Source: Rhizobium sp. RM
GTDB lineage: Bacteria; Pseudomonadota; Alphaproteobacteria; Rhizobiales; Rhizobiaceae
Assembly (NCBI RefSeq): GCF_013390595.1
Contig: NZ_JACAWV010000003.1
Location: forward strand, 186,001-250,000
DNA length: 64,000 nucleotides
Reading direction: 5' to 3'
Shown here: positions 26,708 to 36,394 of the stretch, piece after piece
Position numbering within the stretch: position 1 is the stretch's first letter
How the letters are laid out: every line of letters starts with the position of its first letter
Notes under the pieces: model-generated
Told to the model about the DNA's origin: nothing
Databases searched by the model: none
The model's input: the letters and a program-made list of their open reading frames with translations, nothing else
Program-made: the position numbers and the translations under genes

Positions 26708-27787
26708 ATGAAACGTCGAAACTTCTTCCGCCTTGCTGCAATCGGCACGCTTGCTCTGGCAGGCGGCGGGCTTTTTGCCAGCCGTTCCAATGCTGGCGCC
26801 TATTATTCCGGTCCGGCGTCCGACCATTTCGATGGTGTGCGTTTCTTCAATCCCGGCGGTGCGCCGCCAGGCGGTTTTCTCGATCTGATGAAATGGCGGT
26901 TCAACGGCCAGAAATCCACCTGGCCGGAAGACTATCCGAGCCCTTTTCCCCTGGCAAAACCCAGCGAACGGGTCGTGGGCAAGGATCTGCGCATTACCTT
27001 CGTCGGCCACGCTTCCTTTCTCATTCAGACGGCGGGGCTGAACATTCTCGCCGATCCTGTCTGGTCGGAACGCACCAGCCCTTTCAGTTTTGCTGGCCCA
27101 AAACGCGTCAATGCTCCCGGTATCCGTTTCGAGGACTTGCCGCCGATCGATGTGGTGCTGATAACGCACAATCACTACGACCACATGGATCTTGAAACGC
27201 TTCATCGACTGCATGTGAACCACAAGCCGCTGTTTGTCACACCGCTTGGAAACGATGCGATCATCCGTACGCGCGTCGAGGCTGCGCGGATTTCGACGGG
27301 GGACTGGGGCGATATTGTTGCTGTCGGTCCGGATATGAAAATCCACTTCGAGCCCTGCCATCACTGGTCAGCGCGCGGGCTGAACGATCGGCGTATGGCG
27401 CTCTGGGCGGCCTTCGTCATCGAAACGCCGGGTGGCAAGATCTATCACATTGGCGATACCGGCTTTCATAATGGTCTCAACTATCATGCCATGGCCAAGA
27501 AGCACGGCGGCTTCCGTCTCGCCAACCTGCCTTTCGGAGCATACGAACCGCGCTGGTTCATGAAAGGCCAGCACCAGAACCCTGCAGAGGCAGTCGAGGG
27601 CATGAAGATTTGCGGCGCTGCCTATGCCTGCGGTCATCATTGGGGAACGGTTCAGCTCACTGATGAAGCCATCGATGCACCGGTCATTGCCCTCAAGGCG
27701 GCACTGAGCGAACATGGGGTTGCAGACGGTCGTTTCCGGCCTATGCGTCCCGGCGAAGTGTTCGATGTGCCGGTCACCTCGTCCTAG
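26708..27787 (+). CDS. Exported metallo-beta-lactamase-fold hydrolase
   Basis: The 359-residue protein begins MKRRNFFRLAAIGTLALAGG, a twin-arginine-type signal, so it is probably exported folded. The metallo-beta-lactamase motif THNHYDHMD (near residue 156) holds zinc ligands, with further histidines in CHHWSARG, HIGDTGFH and GHHWG. The layout resembles the UlaG / NAPE-phospholipase D-like group, whose substrates are cyclic or phosphodiester compounds. The substrate here is unknown. An ATG at 26672 in frame would add 12 residues before the signal and lies inside the predicted promoter, so 26708 is preferred. Confidence 0.85.
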   Translation: MKRRNFFRLAAIGTLALAGGGLFASRSNAGAYYSGPASDHFDGVRFFNPGGAPPGGFLDLMKWRFNGQKSTWPEDYPSPFPLAKPSERVVGKDLRITFVGHASFLIQTAGLNILADPVWSERTSPFSFAGPKRVNAPGIRFEDLPPIDVVLITHNHYDHMDLETLHRLHVNHKPLFVTPLGNDAIIRTRVEAARISTGDWGDIVAVGPDMKIHFEPCHHWSARGLNDRRMALWAAFVIETPGGKIYHIGDTGFHNGLNYHAMAKKHGGFRLANLPFGAYEPRWFMKGQHQNPAEAVEGMKICGAAYACGHHWGTVQLTDEAIDAPVIALKAALSEHGVADGRFRPMRPGEVFDVPVTSS

Positions 27788-27900
27788 GCGTTTCGGTGCG
27801 CCCGGTCTGGTAATTTACTGCCTTTTCCGCCATATAGGGCGAAAGTACCGGATCAATCCGGTGCGCGTCTCCATTTTAAGCGGTTTTCAGGTTCAGAACG

Positions 27901-28803
27901 ATGGCGGATACGGTCGAATTTGCAAAGATGAACGGGCTTGGCAACAAGATCCTGGTTGTCGACATGCGCGGCCGCAAGGATATGGTCAGTGCTGAAGCTG
28001 CGGTTGCGCTCAATGCCGATCCGGCGACGCAGTTCGACCAGATCATGGCCATTCACGACCCGCGCACAGGTGGAACGGACGCCTATATCGATATTCTGAA
28101 CTGCGATGGGACCAAGGCGCAGGCCTGCGGCAACGGAACGCGCTGTGTGGTGCAGGCGCTGGCCTCGGAAACAGGAAAGAAGGTTTTCACCTTCCAGACG
28201 GTCGCGGGTATCCTCAATGCCGTGGAACATGAAGACGGGATGATCTCCGTTGACATGGGGCTTCCGCGTTTCCGCTGGCAGGATATTCCGCTTTCGGAAG
28301 AGTTCCACGACACAAGCCGTATCGAATTGCAGATCGGACCGATCGATAACCCGATCCTGCATTCGCCTGCCGTGATGTCTATGGGCAATCCGCATGCCGT
28401 GTTCTGGGTGGATCGCGATCCGATGAGTTTCGATCTCGAGCGCATCGGGCCGCTTCTCGAAAACCACCCGATGTTTCCTGAGAAGGCCAATATCACGCTG
28501 GCGCAGGTCATATCCGATAGCGCCCTGCGCACGCGGACCTGGGAGCGTGGGGCAGGGCTTACGCTTGCCTGTGGTTCGGCTGCGTGTGCTGCGGCGGTGT
28601 CGGCTGCCCGGACAGGTCGTACCGGAAAATCGGTGACCATCGATGTCGCTTCCAGCCCGATCCGTGTGCCGCTGACGATCGAATGGCGCGAAGACAATCA
28701 TGTCATCATGACAGGTCCTGCTGAATGGGAATGGTCGGGGTCGGTTGATCCTGCCGCGGGTACATGGCAACGCGATGCCGCTGCCGAGCAGGGGGCGATA
28801 TGA
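27901..28803 (+). CDS. dapF: Diaminopimelate epimerase
   Basis: DapF converts LL- to meso-diaminopimelate, the cross-linking residue of peptidoglycan and precursor of lysine. The enzyme uses two cysteines and no cofactor: C76 in QACGNGTRC and C224 in [10 protein letters not shown]. The 300 residues begin with the usual [10 protein letters not shown] perfect dyad (ACCGGAT-CA-ATCCGGT, 27847-27862) lies 40 bases upstream and could be a control site. The stop overlaps the mtaB start as ATGA, so the two are coupled. Confidence 0.96.
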   Translation: MADTVEFAKMNGLGNKILVVDMRGRKDMVSAEAAVALNADPATQFDQIMAIHDPRTGGTDAYIDILNCDGTKAQACGNGTRCVVQALASETGKKVFTFQTVAGILNAVEHEDGMISVDMGLPRFRWQDIPLSEEFHDTSRIELQIGPIDNPILHSPAVMSMGNPHAVFWVDRDPMSFDLERIGPLLENHPMFPEKANITLAQVISDSALRTRTWERGAGLTLACGSAACAAAVSAARTGRTGKSVTIDVASSPIRVPLTIEWREDNHVIMTGPAEWEWSGSVDPAAGTWQRDAAAEQGAI

Positions 28804-30074
28804 GCGGCGTCGAGGTCATAACCTTCGGCTGCCGTCTCAATACCTATGAATCGGAAGTGATGCGGGCGGAGGCCGAAAAGGCCGGGCTCAACAATGCCGT
28901 TCTCGTCAATACCTGTGCTGTCACGGGCGAAGCCGTACGGCAGGCCCGTCAGGCGATCCGTCGTGCGCGACGCGACAACCCGCATGCACGCATCATCGTT
29001 ACAGGCTGTGCCGCGCAGACCGAAAAACAGACTTTTGCCGACATGCCGGAAGTCGATGCCGTGCTTGGCAACGAAGAGAAGCTGAAAAGCGCCTCTTACC
29101 GCTCCCTTCCCGATTTTGGCGTTTCGGCCGAAGAGAAGCTACGCGTCAATGATATCATGAGCATCAAGGCGACCGCGCCGCAGATGGTCAAGCATATTGA
29201 CGGGCATGTGCGCGCCTTCATTCAGGTGCAGAATGGCTGTGATCATCGCTGCACCTTCTGCATCATTCCCTATGGTCGCGGTAACTCCCGATCCGTGCCG
29301 ATGGGTGCGGTGGTGGAGCAGGCCCGCAAGCTGACGGAAGGCGGTTATCGCGAAATCGTTCTGACAGGGGTAGATGCAACCAGTTACGGCGCTGATCTGC
29401 CGGGTGAGCCGTCGCTCGGATATCTGGCGAAAACACTTTTGAAACAGGTGCCGGAAATCTTGCGCCTGCGGCTTTCCTCCATCGACAGCATCGAAGCCGA
29501 CAAACATCTGATGGACCTGATTGCCGACGAACCGCGCTTCATGCCGCACCTGCATCTTTCGCTACAGCATGGCGACGACATGATCCTGAAACGTATGAAA
29601 CGTCGCCATTTGCGCGACGATGCAATCCGTTTCTGTCGCGACGTGCGGGCGCTCCGGCCAGACATTGCCTTCGGGGCCGATATGATTGCGGGTTTTCCGA
29701 CCGAAACCGAAGAAATGGCGGAAAACGCTGCAACGCTTGCGGAAGAGTGCGGGATTTCCAGTCTGCATGTTTTCCCCTACAGCCCGCGTCCCGGAACGCC
29801 GGCGGCGCGTATGCCGCAGCTTGATCGCGGCCTGATCAAGGAGCGGGCTGCCCGACTGCGCGAACGCGGTGAGGCGTTGAAGCATGCCCATCTCGAGACT
29901 ATGGTCGGTTCTGTGCAGACGATCCTCGTGGAGAATAACGGTTTTGCCCACACCGACAATTTCACGCTCGTCGAAGCACCTGCACTGATGCCGCGCACGC
30001 TTGCGCAGGTTGCGATTACGGGCCACAACGGCAAACATCTCAGCATGGAGCTTCTGGCTGCGAACGCGGCCTGA
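28800..30074 (+). CDS. mtaB: tRNA t6A37 C2-methylthiotransferase
   Basis: MtaB adds a methylthio group to t6A37 in tRNA, stabilising ANN decoding. The 424 residues have an N-terminal MTTase domain with cluster cysteines C11, C39 and C70. The radical-SAM motif CDHRCTFC gives C147, C151 and C154, and a TRAM domain ends the protein. The ATG at 28800 overlaps the dapF stop and follows AGGGGGCGAT. It is distinguished from MiaB by its opening [16 protein letters not shown]. The dapF-mtaB-ftsY order is common in Rhizobiales. Confidence 0.94.
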   Translation: MSGVEVITFGCRLNTYESEVMRAEAEKAGLNNAVLVNTCAVTGEAVRQARQAIRRARRDNPHARIIVTGCAAQTEKQTFADMPEVDAVLGNEEKLKSASYRSLPDFGVSAEEKLRVNDIMSIKATAPQMVKHIDGHVRAFIQVQNGCDHRCTFCIIPYGRGNSRSVPMGAVVEQARKLTEGGYREIVLTGVDATSYGADLPGEPSLGYLAKTLLKQVPEILRLRLSSIDSIEADKHLMDLIADEPRFMPHLHLSLQHGDDMILKRMKRRHLRDDAIRFCRDVRALRPDIAFGADMIAGFPTETEEMAENAATLAEECGISSLHVFPYSPRPGTPAARMPQLDRGLIKERAARLRERGEALKHAHLETMVGSVQTILVENNGFAHTDNFTLVEAPALMPRTLAQVAITGHNGKHLSMELLAANAA

Positions 30075-30097
30075 CGCTCACAAGACACGGAACACTC

Positions 30098-31561
30098 ATG
30101 GCCCTCGGCTTCATCAAGAAAGTCTTTTCATTCGGTAAGGATAAGGCCGAGACAGGCGAGAAGCCGCTCGACGATTCCGCGCCCGCCAAAGATGACGCGC
30201 TTTCATCCTTTGAAGAGGTCCTGCACGAAGCCGAAGCGACCGCTCCGCTCGCGGATGATCCTGTCCTTGCCGTCGAGGTGGAGACAGCCGGTGGCCCTTC
30301 ACCTGATGACGTCGCTGTCGATTTGAACGAAGACGAGGCGGCTTCCGAGGAGGAGGACGCGCCTATTCTGCCCGGTAGCGAACAGGTTGGTGAGATTGGC
30401 ATGGTGCCGCTTTCGCTGCTTGAGGCCGAGGCTGCGGCAGAAGAGGAAGCCCTCCAGCCCGAGCCGCTTCCCGAGGTTGTTCAGCCTGTCGAGGTTGTTG
30501 AAAGCGCCGATCTGGCGCCAGAGACCAATATCGATGACACGCCTGAAGTCGAGGAGACCTCTCTGCCGGCCGTTGCGCCATCGCTGCCAAAGGGTTTTTC
30601 GTCGGCCAGCGAGCGTGTCGAACCCGTGGACATTGCTCCGGCGGCCAAGCTGACCTGGTTTCAACGTCTGCGCGCCGGGCTTGCCCGCACCTCTTCACAG
30701 CTGACAAGCCAGATTTCGGCACTCTTCACCAAGCGCAAGCTGGACGAAGACACGCTTGATGAGCTTGAGGATCTGCTCATCCAGTCTGACCTCGGCGTCG
30801 AGACAGCCATGCGCATTACCGGTGCCCTGTCTTCGGAGCGTTACGGCAAGGATGTCAGTGGCGAAGACGTGGCGCGTATCATGGCCGGCGAGATTACCAG
30901 GGTTCTTGCCCCTGTCGCCAAACCGCTTGAGCTTGATATTTCTCACAAGCCGCATGTCATTCTGGTCGTGGGTGTCAACGGCACCGGTAAAACGACGACC
31001 ATCGGCAAGCTGGCTGCCAAGCTTTCCGGCTCCGGCCTCAAGGTCATGCTGGCGGCGGGCGATACGTTTAGAGCCGCTGCCATCGAACAATTGAAGATCT
31101 GGGCCGACCGCACGGGTTCGGAGTTCATCGGTACCAAGCTCGGTGCTGATGCCGCCGGTCTCGCTTACGACGCATATGAGCAGGCGCTGGCGAAAAAGAG
31201 CGACGTGCTGATTATCGACACAGCCGGGCGTTTGCAGAACAAGGCCGAACTGATGGCGGAGCTTGAGAAGATCGTGCGCGTGCTTGGCAAGCTCGATCCG
31301 GATGCGCCGCACACCGTTCTTCAAACGCTTGATGCGACCACCGGTCAAAATGCCATGAACCAGGTGGAAATTTTCCGCAACGTCGCGGGCGTTTCGGGCC
31401 TGATTATGACAAAATTGGATGGCACGGCCCGAGGGGGTATCCTCGTTGCCATTGCCGCAAAACACAAGCTGCCGGTCTATTTCATCGGCGTGGGCGAAGG
31501 CGTGGACGATCTGGAGCCGTTCGAGGCGGAGGATTTCGCCAAGGCTATCGCGGGAGTTTGA
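30098..31561 (+). CDS. ftsY: Signal recognition particle receptor FtsY
   Basis: FtsY receives Ffh-bound ribosomes at the inner membrane. The 487 residues have a long acidic N-terminal A domain (about 1-180, rich in Glu, Asp and Ala), preceded by the amphipathic [13 protein letters not shown], which may bind membrane. The NG GTPase domain follows, with [10 protein letters not shown] (292-301), DTAGR (374-378) and [10 protein letters not shown] (near 437). It lies 23 bases after mtaB and two bases before yciB, so all are likely co-transcribed. Confidence 0.96.
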   Translation: MALGFIKKVFSFGKDKAETGEKPLDDSAPAKDDALSSFEEVLHEAEATAPLADDPVLAVEVETAGGPSPDDVAVDLNEDEAASEEEDAPILPGSEQVGEIGMVPLSLLEAEAAAEEEALQPEPLPEVVQPVEVVESADLAPETNIDDTPEVEETSLPAVAPSLPKGFSSASERVEPVDIAPAAKLTWFQRLRAGLARTSSQLTSQISALFTKRKLDEDTLDELEDLLIQSDLGVETAMRITGALSSERYGKDVSGEDVARIMAGEITRVLAPVAKPLELDISHKPHVILVVGVNGTGKTTTIGKLAAKLSGSGLKVMLAAGDTFRAAAIEQLKIWADRTGSEFIGTKLGADAAGLAYDAYEQALAKKSDVLIIDTAGRLQNKAELMAELEKIVRVLGKLDPDAPHTVLQTLDATTGQNAMNQVEIFRNVAGVSGLIMTKLDGTARGGILVAIAAKHKLPVYFIGVGEGVDDLEPFEAEDFAKAIAGV

Positions 31562-31563
31562 GT

Positions 31564-32214
31564 ATGGATATCGAAAGCAATTCCAAGGAAAGCGAAAAAA
31601 TGGTGGCGGAGATCAGCCCGCTGCTTAAATTTGTGCTCGAGCTTGGCCCGCTGCTTGTTTTCTTCTTTGCCAATTCGCGTGGTGAATGGCTTGCGACGCA
31701 TTTCCCGGTCCTGACGGAATTCGGCGGCCCGATTTTCATCGCCACCGGCCTGTTCATGATTGCCACGGCGCTGGCGTTGAGCATCTCCTGGTTGCTGACT
31801 CGCAAGCTGCCAATCATGCCGCTGATTTCCGGAATCGTGGTGCTGGTGTTTGGCGCCCTGACGCTCTGGCTGCAGAACGATACCTTCATCAAGATGAAGC
31901 CGACCATCGTCAATGCGCTGTTCGGCGTTATCCTTTTGGGCGGGCTGTTCTTCGGACAGTCGCTTCTGGGTTACGTCTTCAACTCGGCATTCAAGTTGAC
32001 AGATGAAGGCTGGCGCAAGCTGACCCTGCGCTGGGGCGTGTTCTTCCTGTTCCTGGCGGTACTGAACGAGGTCGTGTGGCGTATGTTCACCACCGACACC
32101 TGGATCGCGTTCAAGGTGTGGGGCACCATGCCGATCACGATCATCTTCACCATGGCACAGATGCCGCTCGTCATGCGTCACTCGCTTGAGCCGCTGAACA
32201 AGGACGACAAATGA
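31564..32214 (+). CDS. yciB: Inner-membrane septation protein YciB (IspZ)
   Basis: This is a 216-residue polytopic protein with about five to six membrane segments. It belongs to the YciB/IspZ family, which affects cell-envelope integrity and division; the molecular function is not settled. Signatures are [17 protein letters not shown] near the start and [19 protein letters not shown] text (here [21 protein letters not shown]) near 150. The ATG at 31564 follows GGGAG and is two bases after ftsY; the TTG at 31558 is in frame but overlaps ftsY. The stop overlaps the next start. Confidence 0.92.
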   Translation: MDIESNSKESEKMVAEISPLLKFVLELGPLLVFFFANSRGEWLATHFPVLTEFGGPIFIATGLFMIATALALSISWLLTRKLPIMPLISGIVVLVFGALTLWLQNDTFIKMKPTIVNALFGVILLGGLFFGQSLLGYVFNSAFKLTDEGWRKLTLRWGVFFLFLAVLNEVVWRMFTTDTWIAFKVWGTMPITIIFTMAQMPLVMRHSLEPLNKDDK

Positions 32215-32807
32215 CAGTTGCGGAGATGCCGGCTTCCCGCTCGAGCGCGCTGAAGTGGTTTGGTGTTGCTGCCGGGCTTCTTCTTTTGCAGATAGTCATT
32301 CTCTATTTCATGGGCCGCATTCCGATCTGTGAGTGCGGTTACATCAAGCTGTTCGAGCCAGGTGTGAATACGCCGGGAAATTCGCAACATCTTGCTGATT
32401 GGTACACTCCCTCGCACATCATTCATGGCTTCCTGTTCTACTGGTTCGCCTGGCTGCTGTTTCGCAAGAAGCCGCTCATGATGCGGCTTTCGCTCGCGGT
32501 TCTGGTTGAGGCGGCGTGGGAAATTCTCGAAAACTCGCCTATTATCATTGATCGTTATCGTACTGCGACCATGGCGCTTGGTTACACCGGTGACAGCATT
32601 TTGAACTCTGCCATGGACACGATCTTCATGGCGCTCGGCTTTCTGTTCGCGGCCCGTGTTCCGGTCTGGCTGACCGTCATCATTGCCATTTTCTTCGAAA
32701 TATTCACTGGCTGGCTGATCCGCGATAACCTGACGCTCAATGTCGTCATGCTTGTCTGGCCGGTTGAGGCTATCAAGGAATGGCAGAGCGCGCTCCCGCA
32801 AATGTGA
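32211..32807 (+). CDS. UPF0314 / DUF2585 membrane protein
   Basis: The 198-residue membrane protein belongs to a family found almost only in alphaproteobacteria and has no known function. About five hydrophobic segments are visible. Conserved features include the short [15 protein letters not shown] stretch with two cysteines, [16 protein letters not shown], and an [18 protein letters not shown] block near residue 105. The start overlaps the yciB stop (ATGA), so it is translationally coupled to yciB and ftsY. That placement hints at an envelope or membrane-protein role, which is inference only. Confidence 0.85.
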   Translation: MTVAEMPASRSSALKWFGVAAGLLLLQIVILYFMGRIPICECGYIKLFEPGVNTPGNSQHLADWYTPSHIIHGFLFYWFAWLLFRKKPLMMRLSLAVLVEAAWEILENSPIIIDRYRTATMALGYTGDSILNSAMDTIFMALGFLFAARVPVWLTVIIAIFFEIFTGWLIRDNLTLNVVMLVWPVEAIKEWQSALPQM

Positions 32808-32930
32808 ATGGTATGATCCCGCCTTGAGCCATAATGGGCCGGATCTTCCCGCATGGGGCAGGTTTTCTTAACTGGCACCTGATAGCTTCCTTGGTTTCAA
32901 ACCCAAGATACTGGTTTCGGGCAGAAGACG

Positions 32931-34118
32931 TTGCAAGATAATTTCGCCTACCTGCTTCCTTTCATCATGCTGACATTCGGCGTGATATTTCTGTTCCTTC
33001 AGAGGATCGGTCATGCCTCGTCGTTGTACTGGGGTATCGGCTATCTTTCGGCTTGCGCCGGTTTTGCGACACCTTTGGTGCTGGGTGCCTTGCCGTTCGA
33101 AGTGCAAGCCATTCTTTCCAACCTTCTGTTTTTCTCCGCCTTCTTCTTTTACGGCCATGCTTTGCTGGTGCATTTCCAGCGGCCAACCTACACGAAAGCC
33201 CGGCTGTCCATCGTCTTCCTGGCTTTCGTGCTCGTTTCCTTCCATGTCTTTGTCACACCCGATCTGAAACGCGAACTGGTGATTGGTGATACTGTCGTCG
33301 CCATATTGCTGGCCTGGCCTGTCTGGATGGTGCGAAAGCGCCCTCAGGTATTGGCTGACAAGGTCTTGATGGCGGCTGTGTCGCTGGTTGTGCTTGAAAC
33401 CATTTTCAGGATCATTGTGCTGATCGTGATGACCCCGCACGGGACCATGGTCGAACTGGGGGAATTCTTCGAGTCCGATTATGCCTTCTATATGCAGGTC
33501 GCTGCGAGTATCTTCGGCTTTCTGATGGCGCTTGCCGTCCTTGCAAGCCAGATATCTGTCATTGTGGACAGGCATCTGCATGCCGCGGAACATGATCCGT
33601 TAACGGATGTGCTGAACCGCCGTGGTTTCGAGCGTCGCGTTCCGGATTTCCGGGAAGGAGCGCCCGTTGGTGCGGTAATCGCCTGTGACATCGATCATTT
33701 CAAGCAGATCAACGATCGCTTTGGACATGCCGCCGGCGATATCGTTCTGATCGGTCTCTCCGACTTGCTGAAGCGTACGATTTCGGACAATGGCCTGGTT
33801 GCACGTTTTGGGGGAGAGGAATTTATCGCCTTCCTGCCGGATTGTGCTGCTGACACGGCGGGCACCTTTGCCGAAGCTGCGCGTTCTGAACTTGCCGGAA
33901 TTGACTGGAGTAGCCGGGGGATTTCAACCAGGATCACGGCAAGCTTCGGGGTGTCGGCCGTTGCGCGTGGTGACCACTCCATTCACGATGCCATCAAGCG
34001 TGCTGACGACAGCCTCTATGCTGCCAAGAGAGGCGGGCGTGATCAGGTGGTGCTCGAAGGTGAGCATCCGCCCGCAGCGGCGCCGCAGACAATCCGGATC
34101 ATCTCCAAGAATCAATAG
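32931..34118 (+). CDS. Membrane-bound diguanylate cyclase (GGDEF)
   Basis: This is a predicted cyclic-di-GMP synthase of 395 residues. The first 210 residues form about six or seven membrane segments without a recognised sensor domain. The GGDEF domain has FGGEEF with the active-site GGEEF at 294-298 and a conserved DIDHFKQINDRFGHAAGD block. The autoinhibitory I-site (RxxD five residues before GGEEF) is absent: the aligned positions read SDNG. The start is a TTG at 32931, with AGAAG just upstream; the next in-frame ATG (32967) would cut into the first membrane segment. No phosphodiesterase is adjacent. Confidence 0.9.
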   Translation: MQDNFAYLLPFIMLTFGVIFLFLQRIGHASSLYWGIGYLSACAGFATPLVLGALPFEVQAILSNLLFFSAFFFYGHALLVHFQRPTYTKARLSIVFLAFVLVSFHVFVTPDLKRELVIGDTVVAILLAWPVWMVRKRPQVLADKVLMAAVSLVVLETIFRIIVLIVMTPHGTMVELGEFFESDYAFYMQVAASIFGFLMALAVLASQISVIVDRHLHAAEHDPLTDVLNRRGFERRVPDFREGAPVGAVIACDIDHFKQINDRFGHAAGDIVLIGLSDLLKRTISDNGLVARFGGEEFIAFLPDCAADTAGTFAEAARSELAGIDWSSRGISTRITASFGVSAVARGDHSIHDAIKRADDSLYAAKRGGRDQVVLEGEHPPAAAPQTIRIISKNQ

Positions 34119-34139
34119 GCGCCGATAAGCTGCGGAACG

Positions 34140-34739
34140 TTACTTTTTGACAGCCGCTTCGATGGCTGGGAAAAGACCTTGCTGCAGGCTCTGTGCATCG
34201 AAAGGGCCGACCTTTTTATAGAGGATCGTGCCATCGGCAGCGACGAGATAGCTTTCAGGAATGCCGTACACGCCCCAGTCAATCGCTGCCTTGCCGTTGG
34301 GGTCAATGCCAATTGCCGAATAGGGATTGCCGAGTTCGCCGAGGAAGCGCAGGGCGTTGTCGGACTTATCCTTGTAATTGATGCCGACAATGCTGATGCG
34401 TCCGTCTTGCGACAGTTCTTCCAGAATCGGATGTTCCTGTCGACAGGGGATGCACCAGGATGCGAAAACGTTGACGAGCGTCAGCTTTCCTTTGATGGCC
34501 GCATCAGTCAAAGCCTGAACGTTTGCCCCTTCCAGCGGAGGCAAGGCGAGCGTTGGTGCCTTGGTGCCGATCAGGGCGGACGGAATGGCGCTGACATCCA
34601 GGCCATTGACATCCTGATCATAGAGCATTTTGCCTGCGACGAGCGCGAAACCGCCAAACAGTAACAAGGGTAGAAGTGCCAGCACGTAGCGTGACCGGCT
34701 CTTTGGTCGCGGTTTGGTATCCTGGTCGACGTTTGTCAT
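34140..34739 (-). CDS. ccmG: Cytochrome c maturation thiol:disulfide reductase
   Basis: CcmG (also DsbE/CycY) is a membrane-tethered periplasmic thioredoxin that reduces apocytochrome c before haem attachment. The 199 residues have one N-terminal membrane anchor (about 19-37), the active site WCIPC with C96 and C99, and the family insert GINYKDKSDNALRFL. The cis-proline segment is GIPESYLV. It is the last gene of ccmABCDG, and its start overlaps the ccmD stop. Confidence 0.96.
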   Translation of the reverse strand: MTNVDQDTKPRPKSRSRYVLALLPLLLFGGFALVAGKMLYDQDVNGLDVSAIPSALIGTKAPTLALPPLEGANVQALTDAAIKGKLTLVNVFASWCIPCRQEHPILEELSQDGRISIVGINYKDKSDNALRFLGELGNPYSAIGIDPNGKAAIDWGVYGIPESYLVAADGTILYKKVGPFDAQSLQQGLFPAIEAAVKK

Positions 34740-34909
34740 GATGCGTCGCTCGCGGGCGCGGTTTTTGATCTGCGGCGAACACCTGCCGCTTCCAGTTCCC
34801 TCAGTTCTCGCTGGCGTCCTTTGCCATCTGCAATCACCCAGATGATAAGGCCAACAACCACAAGGCCAGTCGCCGCATAGGACATGCCAATATAGAAGGT
34901 GTGTGTCAT
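34736..34909 (-). CDS. ccmD: Haem exporter protein CcmD
   Basis: CcmD is a 57-residue single-pass membrane protein that helps release holo-CcmE. The membrane segment AATGLVVVGLIIWVIADG is followed by a basic tail (GRQRELREL). The ATG at 34909 lies five bases after ccmC; a longer reading from 34966 lies inside ccmC. The stop overlaps ccmG. Gene order and size make the call firm although the sequence is short. Confidence 0.92.
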   Translation of the reverse strand: MTHTFYIGMSYAATGLVVVGLIIWVIADGKGRQRELRELEAAGVRRRSKTAPASDAS

Positions 34910-34913
34910 TGCC

Positions 34914-35675
34914 TCATCCTTCCCGATTGACCATGCGGGCTGCAAGGCGTCGCTGGGCAGCAACACGGCGCCGCCAGATTTCGTTGCGCATGGCGGCGAT
35001 GTGCAACGTGAAGAACAACAGGGTGAAACCGATGGCCATGGTCAAAAGCGGCCAGAGGAACGTCGGATCGATTGCGGAGCCGCCCATGCGAATGACGCTG
35101 GCTGGCTGGTGAAGTGTGTTCCACCATTCAACCGAAAACTTGATGATGGGGATATTCACGAAGCCGACAAGGATCAGGACAGCGCTTAGACGCGCAGCCC
35201 TCGAAGGATCATCCATAGCGCGATTGAGCGCGATCAGCCCCAGATACATCAAAAACAGGACGAAGACGGATGTCAGTCGTGCATCCCAGACCCACCATGT
35301 ACCCCACATGGGTTTGCCCCAGAGAGAGCCCGTGACGAGAGCGATCAGCGTGAATGCGGCACCAATGGGCGCAGCTGCCTTATGGCTGACGTCGGCCAAG
35401 GGGTGGCGCCAGACCAAGGTGCCGATCGCCGACAGCGCCATGACCGTGTAACACATCATCGACAGCCAAGCCGCAGGCACATGAACATACATGATGCGAA
35501 CGGTATAACCCTGCTGATAGTCCCCTTCAGTCGTAAAGGCCATGTAGAGGCCAGCGGCAAGACAGAGTGCCGACAAGGTCGCAAGCCACGGAAGGATACG
35601 GGCTGCCAGCGCCAGAAACCGGGTAGGGTTGGCAAGGTCGCTGAACTTGGTGATGACGAAAGTCTGTTGGTTCAT
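34914..35675 (-). CDS. ccmC: Haem-handling protein CcmC
   Basis: CcmC loads haem onto CcmE at the outer face of the inner membrane. The 253 residues have six membrane segments and the tryptophan-rich WWD motif WGTWWVWD at 124-131. Two haem-binding histidines flank it: one in IMYVHVPAAW (H65) and one in WWNTLHQPASV. It follows ccmB after 59 bases and precedes ccmD. Confidence 0.97.
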   Translation of the reverse strand: MNQQTFVITKFSDLANPTRFLALAARILPWLATLSALCLAAGLYMAFTTEGDYQQGYTVRIMYVHVPAAWLSMMCYTVMALSAIGTLVWRHPLADVSHKAAAPIGAAFTLIALVTGSLWGKPMWGTWWVWDARLTSVFVLFLMYLGLIALNRAMDDPSRAARLSAVLILVGFVNIPIIKFSVEWWNTLHQPASVIRMGGSAIDPTFLWPLLTMAIGFTLLFFTLHIAAMRNEIWRRRVAAQRRLAARMVNREG

Positions 35676-35734
35676 GGTTTTTCTGTAACCCGAGAAGGCT
35701 TTTGCCGCAATTGATCCCTGTCAATGGCGGCGGT

Positions 35735-36394
35735 TCAATCCATAGCATTGCGCAGCGCCAACGCGGCAAAGAAAGGGCCGATGACGGCTGAAAATAACGT
35801 GATCGCGCAAAGAATGAGAAACGGCGGCATGAACGGTGCCGGGTCCTGAACAGCGGCATAGGATGCGCTGACGCCGAAAATCAACACAGGAATCGCCAGC
35901 GGCAATACGAGGATGGAGACGAGAAGTCCACCGCGCGGCAGCGCAACGGCAACAGCGGCTCCAACCGCACCAATGAAGGTCAGCGCGGGAGAGCCGACAA
36001 GCAGGGTCACCATGACCGCACCGATTGCCACTTCGCTCATGTTCATGAACAGGCCGAGCAATGGTGAGGCAATCACGAGCGGCAGACTGGTTGCCGTCCA
36101 GTGAGCGAGGCATTTTACGAACACCGTCAGCACCAAAGGGTTTTCATGCATCAGCAAAAGGTCGAGAGAGCCATCGTCGCGTTCTGCCTGAAACAAACGG
36201 TCAAGACCGAGAAGGGCTGCCAGCAACGCACCGATCCAGACAATGGCTGGCCCGATACGCGACAGAAGGTTGAGGTCCGGTCCAACGCCGAAGGGAATGA
36301 CGGCAACCACGGTGAGGAAGAACAGCACGCCGATCAGTGCGCCGCCGCCGGCGCGAATGGAAAGTTTCATGTCGCGAAAGAAAAGGGCGGTCAT
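35735..36394 (-). CDS. ccmB: Haem exporter permease CcmB
   Basis: CcmB is the ABC membrane subunit which, with CcmA and CcmC, releases haem-loaded CcmE. It has 219 residues and six membrane segments. Typical text is FLTVVAVIPFGVGPDLNLLSRIGPAIVWI near the start and a long hydrophobic PLAIPVLIFG stretch. The ATG at 36394 overlaps the ccmA stop by one base (TGATG), so translation is coupled. Confidence 0.95.
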   Translation of the reverse strand: MTALFFRDMKLSIRAGGGALIGVLFFLTVVAVIPFGVGPDLNLLSRIGPAIVWIGALLAALLGLDRLFQAERDDGSLDLLLMHENPLVLTVFVKCLAHWTATSLPLVIASPLLGLFMNMSEVAIGAVMVTLLVGSPALTFIGAVGAAVAVALPRGGLLVSILVLPLAIPVLIFGVSASYAAVQDPAPFMPPFLILCAITLFSAVIGPFFAALALRNAMD

